NCBI RefSeq assembly: GCF_019754935.1
Contig: NZ_JAGSOA010000003.1
Span: 423,482 to 487,481 of the forward strand
Direction: 5' to 3'
DNA: 64,000 nucleotides
From: Corynebacterium parakroppenstedtii
GTDB lineage: Bacteria > Actinomycetota > Actinomycetes > Mycobacteriales > Mycobacteriaceae
Part shown: in pieces, positions 24,630 to 34,426 of the stretch
How the letters are laid out: every line of letters begins with the position of its first letter
How positions within the stretch are numbered: the stretch's first letter is position 1
Made by a program: the position numbers and the translations under genes
Notes under the pieces: model-generated
The model's database searches: none
What the model was told of the DNA's origin: nothing
Seen by the model: only the letters and a program-made list of their open reading frames with translations

Positions 24630-27590
24630 GTGCCTGCTTTGTCGCTTCGGAGTGGTAGCCGGTTTGGCACCGGCCGTGCCCGTGAAGCACTAAGCAGAAC
24701 ACACACCCGCGGTTCGGAGAGCAGCTCAGCCGCGATTATCGGGTGGCCGGCCCATGTGTTGGGCCTCCTTGTCGGGCTTCTGACGCAATTAATCTGGCAC
24801 GGCCCACGTGAGAACGGCGACTGGGCCGCGTTGTGGATCGCCGGCAAGCTCCTCCGCCAGGGTGATGATCCGCACATCTACGACTACGCCCCCGACGATT
24901 TCGCTGCCTGGGCAGGCCCTTTCTGGCAGCCGTTCGCCCAGCAAGATGTCACATCAGCCTCACCGCATCCGTTTGTTCAGGCACCATTCGTTGCCCAAAT
25001 GGCTGAGGCCCTGACATTCGTAATGTCATTCCACACATCGGTGTTCTTCTTGACGGTGGCGTCGGGATGGGCGCTGGTCGTGCTGGTGGCCAGCGCATTT
25101 TATGTGTGGTTTCACCGCCCGATCCCCATGGGCGTGTTGGTCGGCGTCACGGTGGTGGTGTGGCTTTCCACCCCATTCCAGTGGTCGATCACATTGGGAC
25201 AAACGACGCCCTTGGTCACCGCTGGGATCGCCTATAGCATCGCGGCAGCGCGTCGTCATCCCTGGTCAGCGGGCATTGTGCTAGGTGCGGTCAGTGTCAT
25301 TAAGCTCACGCCGTTGGCTCTTATCCCTCTGATGCTGCTGTTTCGTCGTTCACGCCGGACGTCACTCATTGCGATCGCGACAACGGCTCTCTGCTTCGGG
25401 TTTTCTGTGCTGACCGTGGGGTGGCCGTTGCACGAAATCTGGCGTGCGCGGGTTCACATGTTCTCCACGTTCAAAGTGATCGCACCGACGAGCCAGACCT
25501 TCGTGTCAATCATGAAGCGCCATCTTATCGACGAGGGCCCCGCGGGCGCGCCGATTATCCAGGACACGCCCGGCTGGATGGTGGTCACACCAATGATGCT
25601 GGCCGCCGTGATTGCCCTGGCCTTGGCCATCGCGGCGTACCGCTGTCGGGGGCGGGCCTTCGAGATCATCATGGTGGGCGCCATGTGCGTGGCCACGTGT
25701 TTCTCCGGCTTCGTGTGGACGCACTATTTCATCATCGTTGTGTTGCCGGCCTTCGGCGTGTTCGCGCTGACCGCGCGCCGCAGGTGGGCGGTGGCCTGCA
25801 TTGCGATGATCAGTGTCCTCTATTTCCCTCCGCTTTCCGACGTTATTTCGTCGCAGCACGATAACCGCTACTTTGCTCAAACAGGCTTTTATGTCCCTGG
25901 CGGGGCTTTAATGGCGACGATTATCATGCTGTTCTTGCTGGCAGCCGCCGTTGTGGTGCCCGCACGTCGGGCGGCTAGCGCTGGGCTCCCCAACTCTGCA
26001 CCGGAGTTTCGGGCGCCGTGGGGTGCGGGGGCATCTGCAACGAGGCGCACCAGCACACCCATAGCCAATCGCTCCACCCCACGCGCACGGTCCGCAGTCG
26101 CCCGCTGCTTCGCCCACGCTAACGCACCCCATTCCACCTTCATCTCTGGCTCATCGCCACGTCAGCGTGGCCACATCGTCGGCAGAATGGGCCATATCGT
26201 TGCTGTGCTCTCTGGCCTTGTCACTGTCTTGGCGTGGAACTCCCACCGACAGACAGATGATTGGTCCTCACTGTGGATCGCCGGCAAGCTCGTCGCGCAA
26301 GGCGATAAGAACCATATTTACGATTACAACCATCAGGATTTTGCACGCTGGGCCGGGGAGTACTGGGCACCATTTGCCAATGAGCACGTGACATCCCCCT
26401 TGCCTCACCCGTTTATTCAGGCGCCGATCGTGGCCGAAGTGATGAGCCTCATCACCCGCATCATGAGCTACGACTTTTCAACGCTCGCGCTGGGATTCTT
26501 CTCTGGCTGGGCCATGGTGATCACTGTCGCCTGCGCCTATCGCGTCTGGGTGGGGCGGCCTATCCCGCTCGTTCTCCTGCTGCCCGTCGTTGTGGTGGCC
26601 TGGGTCTCAGCGCCTTTTTCCATGGCTATTCGTCTGGGCCAAACAAGCCCGCTGATCTACGCGGGCATCGCCTACGCGATCGCCGCTGCGCGCACTCGTC
26701 CCCGCTCGGCGGGCATTGTGCTCGGCTTGGTCAGCGTCGTGAAGCTCAGTCCTTTCGCTCTGATCACCGCAATGTTCCTTTTCCGTCGGTCACGCCGTAC
26801 AGCCGGCGTCGCCGTCGTCACCACTGTGGTGGCGTTCCTCGTGTCGCTGGTCGCGCTAGGAACGGACGTATTCCGCACCTGGATCCGTGTTATTCACGAC
26901 CTATCCTCCGCCCGCGTTGTCGCCCTGGAGAGCCAGAGTTTCGCGTCGATTATGTTGAGAAGCCATCTTGGCGACGACGACAACGTCTGGGTGCCCATCA
27001 TCCGCAATCCACCGACCTGGGTAGTGGTGATTCCGCTCATCCTGGCAGCGTTGCTCGCCATTCTGGTCCTCGCAGCCGCGTATGTGCGTCGGGAATATGC
27101 GTTCCCGCTGTTCATGGTGGGAATTACCAGCATCGCGACGGCTTACTCTGGGCTGGTGTGGACCCACTATTTCCAGGTTGCGCTACTCCCCGCCTTCGGG
27201 TCCATAGTCCTGGCGGAACGTCGTCGCCTGGCCGGTTTTCTCACCATCGGTTTGAGCCTGTTCTTCGTCCCGCCCCTCTCCGATGTGGTGGGGGCCGCGG
27301 CCCAGGCGAAGGTCCATGTTCAGTCCGGCGGCTTAATCGCCCTCATTGGGCTCATTCTGCTGATGTGTATCATGGCCCTTCTGCCCGGCTCGGTTCTCCC
27401 TCCACGCACACGGTCGCGCATCACTCAGTGGCGACAAACACATGACCGTGACGACGAATGGCTGCGGTCATCGGGGCCGTCGCTGTCCCACAGGTATCGC
27501 AATGATATGACCGCTCCGCTACCTGTTGTGACGGATGCTCCGCGGGCATCGGGTGGACGCCACCACGTGCGCCGACGCCACACCCAGTAA
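24630..27590 (+). CDS. Tandem-duplicated GT87 (DUF2029) membrane glycosyltransferase
   Basis: 986 residues made of two homologous polytopic halves, about residues 50-470 and 515-960. Both contain the pattern DW(A/S)(A/S)LWIAGKL, G(D)..HIYDY...DFA.WAG..W.PFA, PHPF(V/I)QAP, LGQT(T/S)PL, then AGIVLG.VSV.KL(T/S)P.AL and VWTHYF. This is the GT-C fold family GT87 (PimE and arabinofuranosyltransferase-like enzymes), which use polyprenyl-phosphate sugars outside the membrane; Asp at the first extracellular loop is the likely catalytic base. Single family members are usually about 400-450 residues, so this is a fusion of two copies. Start GTG 24630 follows GGAAGGAAA; a TTG at 24612 is unlikely. The LCP gene starts 10 bases after the stop. 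Confidence 0.85.
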   Translation: MPALSLRSGSRFGTGRAREALSRTHTRGSESSSAAIIGWPAHVLGLLVGLLTQLIWHGPRENGDWAALWIAGKLLRQGDDPHIYDYAPDDFAAWAGPFWQPFAQQDVTSASPHPFVQAPFVAQMAEALTFVMSFHTSVFFLTVASGWALVVLVASAFYVWFHRPIPMGVLVGVTVVVWLSTPFQWSITLGQTTPLVTAGIAYSIAAARRHPWSAGIVLGAVSVIKLTPLALIPLMLLFRRSRRTSLIAIATTALCFGFSVLTVGWPLHEIWRARVHMFSTFKVIAPTSQTFVSIMKRHLIDEGPAGAPIIQDTPGWMVVTPMMLAAVIALALAIAAYRCRGRAFEIIMVGAMCVATCFSGFVWTHYFIIVVLPAFGVFALTARRRWAVACIAMISVLYFPPLSDVISSQHDNRYFAQTGFYVPGGALMATIIMLFLLAAAVVVPARRAASAGLPNSAPEFRAPWGAGASATRRTSTPIANRSTPRARSAVARCFAHANAPHSTFISGSSPRQRGHIVGRMGHIVAVLSGLVTVLAWNSHRQTDDWSSLWIAGKLVAQGDKNHIYDYNHQDFARWAGEYWAPFANEHVTSPLPHPFIQAPIVAEVMSLITRIMSYDFSTLALGFFSGWAMVITVACAYRVWVGRPIPLVLLLPVVVVAWVSAPFSMAIRLGQTSPLIYAGIAYAIAAARTRPRSAGIVLGLVSVVKLSPFALITAMFLFRRSRRTAGVAVVTTVVAFLVSLVALGTDVFRTWIRVIHDLSSARVVALESQSFASIMLRSHLGDDDNVWVPIIRNPPTWVVVIPLILAALLAILVLAAAYVRREYAFPLFMVGITSIATAYSGLVWTHYFQVALLPAFGSIVLAERRRLAGFLTIGLSLFFVPPLSDVVGAAAQAKVHVQSGGLIALIGLILLMCIMALLPGSVLPPRTRSRITQWRQTHDRDDEWLRSSGPSLSHRYRNDMTAPLPVVTDAPRASGGRHHVRRRHTQ

Positions 27591-27600
27591 CATTATTCAC

Positions 27601-29055
27601 ATGAATACCACTAGCGATGACGATTACCTCCGCGGCCCTGATGGCCGCCCGATCGTCGACCGCTACGGGCGACCTATCCGACGCCGGTCGGGGAAAAACA
27701 CTGCAGCTTCGAGCAACGGTGCTGATGGTGGGGGTCACCGTCACGAAGCAAACAGTAGGCGTACCGGCAGCAACCGGGCCGACGGGTCTCGCGTCGACTA
27801 CTCCGGGGGGAGCTCTCCTGCGCGGCACGAGAAGCACGAATACCAGCACTTTCGTGCGCAACCGGGGCCTGCGTCGTCCCGTGCGAGATACCAAAGCGGG
27901 CAGTCGGAGCGAACCGATTCCCCTCAATCACCACGCCGCCGTGATGGACGTCCCGGGGACTACAGTTCGAGCTCCCGTCGATACTCTCAGCCGTTGCCTC
28001 CTCGTGGGATCGTAGAGCATAACCGACGCACCGGCGCGCCCAGTTATCCTCCCACCGGCAGCCGACCCTCCGAGAAGGGCCACCCTTCCGGCCCAAGCCG
28101 AGGCCGTCGATGGCTTTCGTCCGCCACAAGCCGTGGACGTTGGTGGCGATCGTCCGGGTGGTGGCGCAAGCTAGGAGCTCTCTTGGGCGTCCTCATACTC
28201 GTTGCCCTCGGGACGATGGTGTGGGTGGATCTTCGCCTCCATCGCGTTGACGCTCTGGCGAATTATGGCGGACGACCCAGCGGCGGTTCGGGAACGAACT
28301 GGCTGCTCGTCGGCTCTGATTCGCGTGATGGCCTCTCTGAGGATCAGCAGGCTGAGCTGTCTACCGGCGGCGATACGGGTGGCGGACGCACAGATTCCAT
28401 CATCCTGGTGCATATCCCCTTCGTGGGGAAAGCGACGATGGTATCCATCCCCCGCGATTCATACGTCGATGTGCCCGGTCATGGGAAAGACAAGGTCAAC
28501 GCTTCGTATGCTCTGGGCGGCCCGCAGCTCCTCCAGCAGACGGTGGAACAGGCCACTGGCCTGCGCATTGACCACTATGCGGAGATCGGTTTCGGCGGGT
28601 TTGCCGGGGTTGTCGATGCGGTGGGCGGCGTCAAAATCTGCGTCGAGCAGCCCATGGATGACCCGCTCGCTGGGATTAATCTGCAGCCGGGGTGCCAGAA
28701 ACTTAATGGCCCCACCGCCCTGGGCTTCGTTCGGTCACGGCATTCGATGGACGACGGCGACATCGGCCGCGCCCGGAACCAGCGGACGTTCCTCGCCGCG
28801 CTGGTGAAGAAGGCGCTATCCCCCACCACGTTCCTCAACCCGTTCCGCTTCTTCCCTTTTGTCAGCCGCATGACGGATTCTTTCACAGTGGACAAGCACG
28901 ATCACGTGTGGAATCTCGTGCGCCTGGGCATTGGGTTGGGCATGTCACCACGTAACGAAACGATCCCCATCGCATCCTATGAATCCACAGATGTCGGGGA
29001 CGTCGATATATGGGACGACGACGGAGCACAGGAACTATTCAAGTCGTTGCGCTAG
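27601..29055 (+). CDS. LytR-CpsA-Psr (LCP) family cell-wall ligase
   Basis: 484 residues from ATG 27601. A long basic, Arg/Ser-rich cytoplasmic region (1-185) leads to a membrane segment (about 190-212) and the LCP domain (about 230-400) with NWLLVGSDSR, GGRTDSIILVHIP, MVSIPRDSYVDVPG, KVNASYALGG and GFVRSRHS, which carry the conserved Arg/Asp residues that bind the polyprenyl pyrophosphate. LCP enzymes attach arabinogalactan (or similar polymers) to peptidoglycan outside the membrane. Its place directly after a GT87 enzyme fits. It may be the orthologue of C. glutamicum LcpB, which sits near the same neighbours, but this is an inference. Confidence 0.9.
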   Translation: MNTTSDDDYLRGPDGRPIVDRYGRPIRRRSGKNTAASSNGADGGGHRHEANSRRTGSNRADGSRVDYSGGSSPARHEKHEYQHFRAQPGPASSRARYQSGQSERTDSPQSPRRRDGRPGDYSSSSRRYSQPLPPRGIVEHNRRTGAPSYPPTGSRPSEKGHPSGPSRGRRWLSSATSRGRWWRSSGWWRKLGALLGVLILVALGTMVWVDLRLHRVDALANYGGRPSGGSGTNWLLVGSDSRDGLSEDQQAELSTGGDTGGGRTDSIILVHIPFVGKATMVSIPRDSYVDVPGHGKDKVNASYALGGPQLLQQTVEQATGLRIDHYAEIGFGGFAGVVDAVGGVKICVEQPMDDPLAGINLQPGCQKLNGPTALGFVRSRHSMDDGDIGRARNQRTFLAALVKKALSPTTFLNPFRFFPFVSRMTDSFTVDKHDHVWNLVRLGIGLGMSPRNETIPIASYESTDVGDVDIWDDDGAQELFKSLR

Positions 29056-29059
29056 CCGT

Positions 29060-29980
29060 CTACCGGATAGTCACTTGGCGGGAGCGGATCGTATCCCGCG
29101 CCTTGCGCTCGTCGGCAGTCAACGGCGTGTCCACGGCCAACGCCTTTTCCAGTGCAACAGCCAGTTCCTGAATAGGCTCCTGGAATTCTTGCGCCGTTAC
29201 CGTGGGATCGACGTCGAAAACCGGCACCGCAACACCGTGGGTGCGGAACGCCCCGGCAAAGCGTGTGCCTTCGCCCAGGGTCAAGTCCCCAGCGGCGTAC
29301 AGGCGGGCCAACGCGGTAAATAACGCGTCCTCGTCATCCTGTCGGATCCAGCGGATGTAACCTTTGTCGCCGCCATCGGTCCACCAGACCGCGCCCGGCG
29401 CGGATACGTCGACTCTCTCGGTCGGGAGCATCGACTCATTGACCTGCTTCATGTTTTGCTGCATGGCAGGATCGATGGTCTGTCCCTCCGGGAGCCACCA
29501 GTCGAAGTCCTTCTCGACTTGTACGTCGAGCTTCTGCGCGGGGTCCATCAGCTCGCTCAACTCCGGCTCGGTGCCGTCGGCAATGGATGTTCCCAGCGTT
29601 TGCCCTGGTTGAGCAGTCTGCAACCAAACAAGGGTGTGGGCTAGATCCTTGTGGGGGTTCGGCCCGCGGTGCTGCCGCTGAAGGGCAACGAACGCGGTAG
29701 GGGGAGTGTCGCCGTCGGTATCGCGCACGATAGCGGCGGTTGCTCCGGGCAGGACGGTCACGAGGTAGACGGGGTAGTCCACGCCCTTCACCGAGATTTT
29801 CGCCCGTGCGGACGGGGCGAATTCCTGCATGGCAATAAGATCTGCTTCCGACGCAAAACCCCCGAATGGTCGCGGGTCACGCTCTAGTGCTGCACGTTCG
29901 GCGGCCCGCTTAGCCAACTTCGCTTGGCGACGGGTCATTCCTTCGGGCAGATTCTCATTCTTCTTTTTCTTCCTTGACAC
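29060..29980 (-). CDS. Conserved actinobacterial protein, DUF5926-like
   Basis: 306 residues, soluble, with a basic Lys/Arg-rich N-terminus (MSRKKKKNE, then RRQAKLAKRAAERAAL) followed by DPRPFGGFASEADLIAMQEFAP. It contains VWWTDGGDKGYIRWIR and a C-terminal acidic helix. This matches my recollection of the DUF5926 family, widespread in actinobacteria and without known function. Its stop is four bases from the convergent LCP stop. No catalytic motif was recognised. Confidence 0.75.
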   Translation of the reverse strand: MSRKKKKNENLPEGMTRRQAKLAKRAAERAALERDPRPFGGFASEADLIAMQEFAPSARAKISVKGVDYPVYLVTVLPGATAAIVRDTDGDTPPTAFVALQRQHRGPNPHKDLAHTLVWLQTAQPGQTLGTSIADGTEPELSELMDPAQKLDVQVEKDFDWWLPEGQTIDPAMQQNMKQVNESMLPTERVDVSAPGAVWWTDGGDKGYIRWIRQDDEDALFTALARLYAAGDLTLGEGTRFAGAFRTHGVAVPVFDVDPTVTAQEFQEPIQELAVALEKALAVDTPLTADERKARDTIRSRQVTIR

Positions 29981-30117
29981 CTGCCCTAGGCTACCTGCCC
30001 ACTCCCCCAGCTAGCCAGTTTGTAGCAGCAAATCAGGAGTTTCTGGCCCGTGCTTTTCGACGCGGCGCGGTACTCCCCACACAACATGGCGCTCCCCAAG
30101 CGAGACAGCGTTCCCAC

Positions 30118-30861
30118 TCAACTCGCCGTCGGATACTCAGCCTGGGCCGACGCTTCATCCATCCACTCGCGCGCTTGGCGTGGCTTGTCGGTGGCCAACC
30201 AATCAATCCCGTGCTGAGCTGCCCACATGACGTCATTTCTCGTGTTGACGGTCCACGTGTAGCAACCGTCACCACGCCGAATCAGCCCCGGACGCAGCTT
30301 CGCGTTCACGATGGACGGTCCATACGCCTGCGGAATATCCATTCGCCAGAGAATGGGTCCGAGCGGGCGCTGAATTTCGCGCCGCAACAGAATGCGGTGT
30401 ACAGAGGGCTCAAGGTGCCGCATTCTCGCGAGCGACATGGCTGAAAAGGAGATGACGTGCAGCCGGGGATTGTCGACGTGGCCACGGTCGCGAAGCACCG
30501 AAACCAGCGTCTTTTCTAGCTGTCCGCCATATCCCGACGGGTGCTTCGTTTCGACAAACAGTCCGCAGTCTGTGTCCTCAACGAGATCCAGGAGCGTACT
30601 AAAAAGCAACGGTTGTTGCGGTTCCGCGGTGGTGCCCACGTTGATACTGGGGAGGTCATCGCGGGTGAGTTCCGCGATGGGGCGTTTATCTCCCGCGACG
30701 CGTTCAAATGTTCGGTCGTGTGAGCATACGAGGTGTCCGTCTTTGGTGAGGCGGATATCGCATTCTATGCCGTCGGCTCCTTCGGAGAGCGCGGCATCGT
30801 AGGCAGCGAGTGTCTGTTCGGGGTGGTCGCAGCTGGCTCCGCGGTGGGCGATGATCTCCAT
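30118..30861 (-). CDS. Glycerophosphodiester phosphodiesterase
   Basis: 247 residues with the GDPD TIM-barrel signatures: IIAHRGASCDHPEQT at the N-terminus (catalytic His and Arg-Gly), GADGIECDIRLTKDGHLVCSHD (metal-binding Glu/Asp and second His), and C-terminal TWTVNTRNDV. It has no signal peptide, so it acts on cytoplasmic glycerophosphodiesters, giving glycerol-3-phosphate and an alcohol such as ethanolamine. It follows the pyruvate kinase gene by 38 bases in the same direction and is probably co-transcribed. Release of ethanolamine from lipid head groups would connect it to the eut genes, as an inference. Confidence 0.9.
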   Translation of the reverse strand: MEIIAHRGASCDHPEQTLAAYDAALSEGADGIECDIRLTKDGHLVCSHDRTFERVAGDKRPIAELTRDDLPSINVGTTAEPQQPLLFSTLLDLVEDTDCGLFVETKHPSGYGGQLEKTLVSVLRDRGHVDNPRLHVISFSAMSLARMRHLEPSVHRILLRREIQRPLGPILWRMDIPQAYGPSIVNAKLRPGLIRRGDGCYTWTVNTRNDVMWAAQHGIDWLATDKPRQAREWMDEASAQAEYPTAS

Positions 30862-30899
30862 CGGTTCTCTTTCTTTCCGCCGAGCCAGCCGTGTGCTCG

Positions 30900-32909
30900 T
30901 TAGGCCCGTCCTCGGCTTCGTGAATCTAGAGAATTGTCACTGGTGTTGAGCGCTTTACCGATCCTGTTGAGGATGTTGATGGCATCCGGAATGTGCGTTC
31001 CTTTGTTCAGCATGACGCCTTGGGTACGCAGCGCAACGTCGGCATCGGTGATCTCTGCGCGTGAGGGCAGCCCGGATTTCGCCATGGTTTCGAGGACTTG
31101 CGTCGCGAAGATAGTGGGAATGTGAGCAGCATTCGCCACGTCCATGATCTGTTCGCGGGCTTCGGACATGCGGCTGAAGCCGAGTTCCATCGCGAGGTCA
31201 CCACGAGCAATCATGACGCCCGAGTTCCTGTGACGGAGCAGTTCGGTCACCACATTAGGTAGGTCATTGTAGCATTCTTCGGATTCGATCTTCAGCATAA
31301 CGCCAAGGTTCCGAATGCGCGCGCTAACTGCGGCGGGGTCTTCGCTTTCCGACGCTGCTACGTCGATTTCTTTCTCGATGGCGTCGAGAATTTCCGTGAG
31401 GTCCTCGGCGGAGCGGACGTAGCTCGGCGCAATGATGTCTGCCGTGCGAACGATCTCAGGGAGGATGGCGCGATCCTCGTCGGTCATCGCGGGCAGCGGA
31501 ACGTGGATGCCGGGGAAGTGAATCCCACGACCTTCACGCAGGTTCTTCCCGCCTTCACGGGTGTGAACGGCGACGAGTTCCACGGAATCGTACTCCGCGG
31601 TGTTGTCCTCGGCGTCCTTCTCACCGGCGCGGGTGACGGAGGTAACTTCGCACTCGATTTTCGCGTCGTCGAAAAGAACCCGGGAACCGACGTCCAGACT
31701 ACGGATAGCTTGTGGCTCACCACAGTTGATGGCGGGGATATCGTCCGTCGGGTCGGTGGGCGTAGGGTCGCTGGTCAGCGTCAGGCGTGACCCAACGTCG
31801 ACGTGAACACGCTGCTCAGAGCGCCCGATCCCGTGGATCCGAGTTTTGATGTACTGGCATGCGACCAGGCTGCCATTGGCCAAGTAGACGTTTTGGCGTC
31901 CGTAGGCAAGCACTCCCTCGTCAGTGACCTTGTGCACGGTCATATAGCGCTTGGATCCGCGAGCATCCAACATGGATAGCTCATCGCCCTCGTTGACCGT
32001 CTGCAACCATTCCGGATCGACCTGGATGGCCAGCGTCGGACGGCCAGGAAGGCCCTCGGGCACAGGCGCCGGTGTCGTGGCGTTGTGGTCAAACGGGGTG
32101 ATCCACAGCTTGGAGGGAGTCAAAATCCGCCCGGTCTTCGTCCTGGTCACGCGGGTACGCGCGATCCGCGGGCCGGGTTCGATAGCCCCGACCCGCAGTT
32201 TCGGCCCCGGCAGGTCCATGGAGATTTTGATTTCGCGGCCGACGCGTGCGCTGGCGGCACGGACGTTCGCTGCCATTGCCCGCCAGGCTTCGGGAGTATC
32301 GTGCGCGCAGTTAATCCGGGCGATGTCCATCCCCGCGTCGGCGAAGGACTGGACAAGGTCGGGATCGTCGGCTGCTTCAGTGGGGAGAGTTACCATGACG
32401 CAGCTCGGCATGCCATCCCGGGGTTCACCCAACAGAGCAGAGCTGTTGGACGCTAGCTGTTCCTGGGAACGCTCAATCGCTGCAGCTAGACGGGCGATAT
32501 CATAGCCTTCGCCCTCGGCAGCACAGTCGGCACTGCCGTCGTCACTGGACTGTCCACCCAGGTTCTGCAGCAGAGTTTTCGCCGCGCGGAGTTGGTCGGC
32601 AACAGGAGCCTGGTCGGATACACGGATTCCTACCGCCCGCAGTTGGGCAATAATGTGGCGGGCATCATCGGCCTGGAGGCGCGCGAAGTGCTGCACATTG
32701 CGAGCCCCCTCACGGTGTTCCGCGTCTGCGGCGTCGATTAGGTCGCGTTTATCGTGGTCGACCTCACTGAGCATGGTCAGGAGGCTACTGACACCACGGA
32801 TCAACTCATTCAGTGAGGTCGTCGCTGAATTTGTCGTCGTTGCCTTCGACGACGATGCCCCTGACGTGCTGGCATCGTTGAGTTCACCATTATGACCATT
32901 CTGTTCCAC
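30900..32909 (-). CDS. pyk2: Atypical pyruvate kinase (Pyk2-like) with long N-terminal extension
   Basis: 669 residues. About 165 residues of helical, Ser/Ala-rich sequence precede the catalytic barrel. Pyruvate kinase motifs are present in divergent form: DIARINCAHDTPEAW, KISMDLPGPKLRVG, LKIESEECYNDL, SGVMIARGDLAMELG and IPTIFATQVLETMAKSG followed by PSRAEITDAD. The C-terminal allosteric domain of classical pyruvate kinases is missing; the protein stops soon after the barrel. In C. glutamicum a second pyruvate kinase gene of this shape is co-transcribed with ldhA, and the same order occurs here (42-base gap after ldh). It would make pyruvate and ATP during lactate fermentation. Activity is likely but unproven. 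Confidence 0.82.
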   Translation of the reverse strand: MEQNGHNGELNDASTSGASSSKATTTNSATTSLNELIRGVSSLLTMLSEVDHDKRDLIDAADAEHREGARNVQHFARLQADDARHIIAQLRAVGIRVSDQAPVADQLRAAKTLLQNLGGQSSDDGSADCAAEGEGYDIARLAAAIERSQEQLASNSSALLGEPRDGMPSCVMVTLPTEAADDPDLVQSFADAGMDIARINCAHDTPEAWRAMAANVRAASARVGREIKISMDLPGPKLRVGAIEPGPRIARTRVTRTKTGRILTPSKLWITPFDHNATTPAPVPEGLPGRPTLAIQVDPEWLQTVNEGDELSMLDARGSKRYMTVHKVTDEGVLAYGRQNVYLANGSLVACQYIKTRIHGIGRSEQRVHVDVGSRLTLTSDPTPTDPTDDIPAINCGEPQAIRSLDVGSRVLFDDAKIECEVTSVTRAGEKDAEDNTAEYDSVELVAVHTREGGKNLREGRGIHFPGIHVPLPAMTDEDRAILPEIVRTADIIAPSYVRSAEDLTEILDAIEKEIDVAASESEDPAAVSARIRNLGVMLKIESEECYNDLPNVVTELLRHRNSGVMIARGDLAMELGFSRMSEAREQIMDVANAAHIPTIFATQVLETMAKSGLPSRAEITDADVALRTQGVMLNKGTHIPDAINILNRIGKALNTSDNSLDSRSRGRA

Positions 32910-32951
32910 TATGTGCCCTCCGGAGCGGCGGATTTCTCGTACGACCGAATA

Positions 32952-33938
32952 CTACTTCGTTGCTTCCTGATCGGCATTCGGGCCGTAGAAGCGGTCTTTG
33001 ATTTCACGCAGTTGCGCAGCTGATGCCTTCATCTGCTCAGCTTCGTGGTCATCGAGTTCCAGCTCGATAACGCGGTGGATTCCGCCACGGTTCACCAGGG
33101 CCGGGGTGCCGATGTAGATGTCGTCTTCGCCGTATTCACCCTGCAGGTATGCAGAAACAGGAAGGACGACGTTCTGGTTCTGCAGGACAGCACGCGTAAT
33201 CCGAGCTAGGCCCATGCCGATACCGAAGGAGGTCGAGCCTTTGGCGTCGATAATGGTGTAGGCGGCGTCGCGGGTCTCTTCAAAGACCTTCTCCAAACGT
33301 CCGTGCAGCTCGGGGTCCTTTTCGAGCTTCTTGCGCATCGACACACCGCCGACGGTCGAGGAGGACAGCACCGGGAGTTCCGAGTCGCCGTGCTCACCGA
33401 TGATGTAGGCGTGAATGGAGCTCGGGGCAACGTCGTACATGTCGCCCAGCATGGAGCGGAACCGTGCGGAGTCCAGAACCGTGCCCGAACCGATAACGCG
33501 TTCCTTGGGCAGGCCGGAAATCTTCCAGGTGGCGTAAGTCAGGATGTCGACAGGGTTCGACGCAATGAGGAAGATGCCATCGAAATCGTGCTTCATGACA
33601 TCTCCAATGATGCTGTTCAGGATCTTAATGTTCTTGTCGACGAGCTGCAGCCGGGTTTCACCTGGCTTCTGTGCAGCGCCTGCGCAGACGACGACCATCG
33701 CCGCGTCGGCGCAGTCGTCGTAGGTGCCTACCTTGACGTTGGTCGGGCTCGATGCCCACACGACGCCGTGGTTGAGGTCCATGACGTTGCCGGCGGTCTT
33801 CTTTTCGTCGATGTCAATAATGGCCAGTTCGTCGCACACACCCTGGTTGATGAGGGCGAAGGCGTAGGCGATTCCGACGTCGCCAGCGCCAATTAGAACG
33901 ATTTTGTTACCAAGGCGGCGGTGTTCTTGATCTGCCAT
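32952..33938 (-). CDS. ldh: L-lactate dehydrogenase, NAD-dependent
   Basis: 328 residues, full length. The NAD fold begins [28 protein letters not shown] carries the substrate-closing Arg, DSARFR the substrate-binding Arg and GEHGDSELP the catalytic His. It reduces pyruvate to lactate and re-oxidises NADH when oxygen is limiting. An AGGAATTC-type ribosome site lies upstream of ATG 33938. It is the first gene of an apparent ldh-pyk2-GDPD transcript and is divergent from sodA across a 488-base gap. Confidence 0.95.
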   Translation of the reverse strand: MADQEHRRLGNKIVLIGAGDVGIAYAFALINQGVCDELAIIDIDEKKTAGNVMDLNHGVVWASSPTNVKVGTYDDCADAAMVVVCAGAAQKPGETRLQLVDKNIKILNSIIGDVMKHDFDGIFLIASNPVDILTYATWKISGLPKERVIGSGTVLDSARFRSMLGDMYDVAPSSIHAYIIGEHGDSELPVLSSSTVGGVSMRKKLEKDPELHGRLEKVFEETRDAAYTIIDAKGSTSFGIGMGLARITRAVLQNQNVVLPVSAYLQGEYGEDDIYIGTPALVNRGGIHRVIELELDDHEAEQMKASAAQLREIKDRFYGPNADQEATK

Positions 33939-34426
33939 GAGAATTCCTCCAAGGAATGAGATCTGAAAAAGATGGTGCGACGGCGCGTATGTGCCGTGAT
34001 GTATTCTTCAGTGTTATTGTGCCCGGTTTTGCCCGAATACGCTAGTATTTTGACAAGCAATCAAACATATACCCCCGGTTCTTATTGATTGAATATGGGT
34101 TTCTTTTGTTTCCTCATGAGCGCTCTATGCCGCCTCTCCCCCTTTTTTAGGGCACAACAGCCCACATATCCACAGCCTACCTTAATCTTATGGATTCGTC
34201 CTGATTAATAGGGTGTTTTTCATCTTTTATGGCCTCGACCTGCACCCATTTATCGTCTTCATTTCGGAATAAAGAAAAATTTCTTCACGTTAAAGGTTGC
34301 GAAACCCTCGGACTTCCACAACACTGGGTTTCACGCACAAATTAGTTGTGCGAGTCACACTGTTGAGAAAATCACAATGCGCCAGGTTTTAGCGGCGCGT
34401 GTTAGCTATTAACGAAAGGTACTGAA
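33939..34426. promoter_or_regulatory. Divergent control region between ldh and sodA
   Basis: This 488 bp AT-rich region has no gene. It must hold the promoters of ldh (minus) and sodA (plus). A perfect 7+7 inverted repeat lies at 34334-34352, and AAAGG seven bases before the sodA ATG is its ribosome site. TTGACA occurs at about 34048-34053 on the plus strand, but no matching -10 close to sodA was found, so individual promoters are not called. Confidence 0.5.
34334..34352. promoter_or_regulatory. Inverted repeat upstream of sodA, candidate operator
   Basis: CGCACAA-N5-TTGTGCG is a perfect 7 bp inverted repeat 74 bases before the sodA start. Position and symmetry suit a repressor or activator site. 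The regulator is unknown; the sequence is not the GlxR consensus TGTGA-N6-TCACA. Confidence 0.45.
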
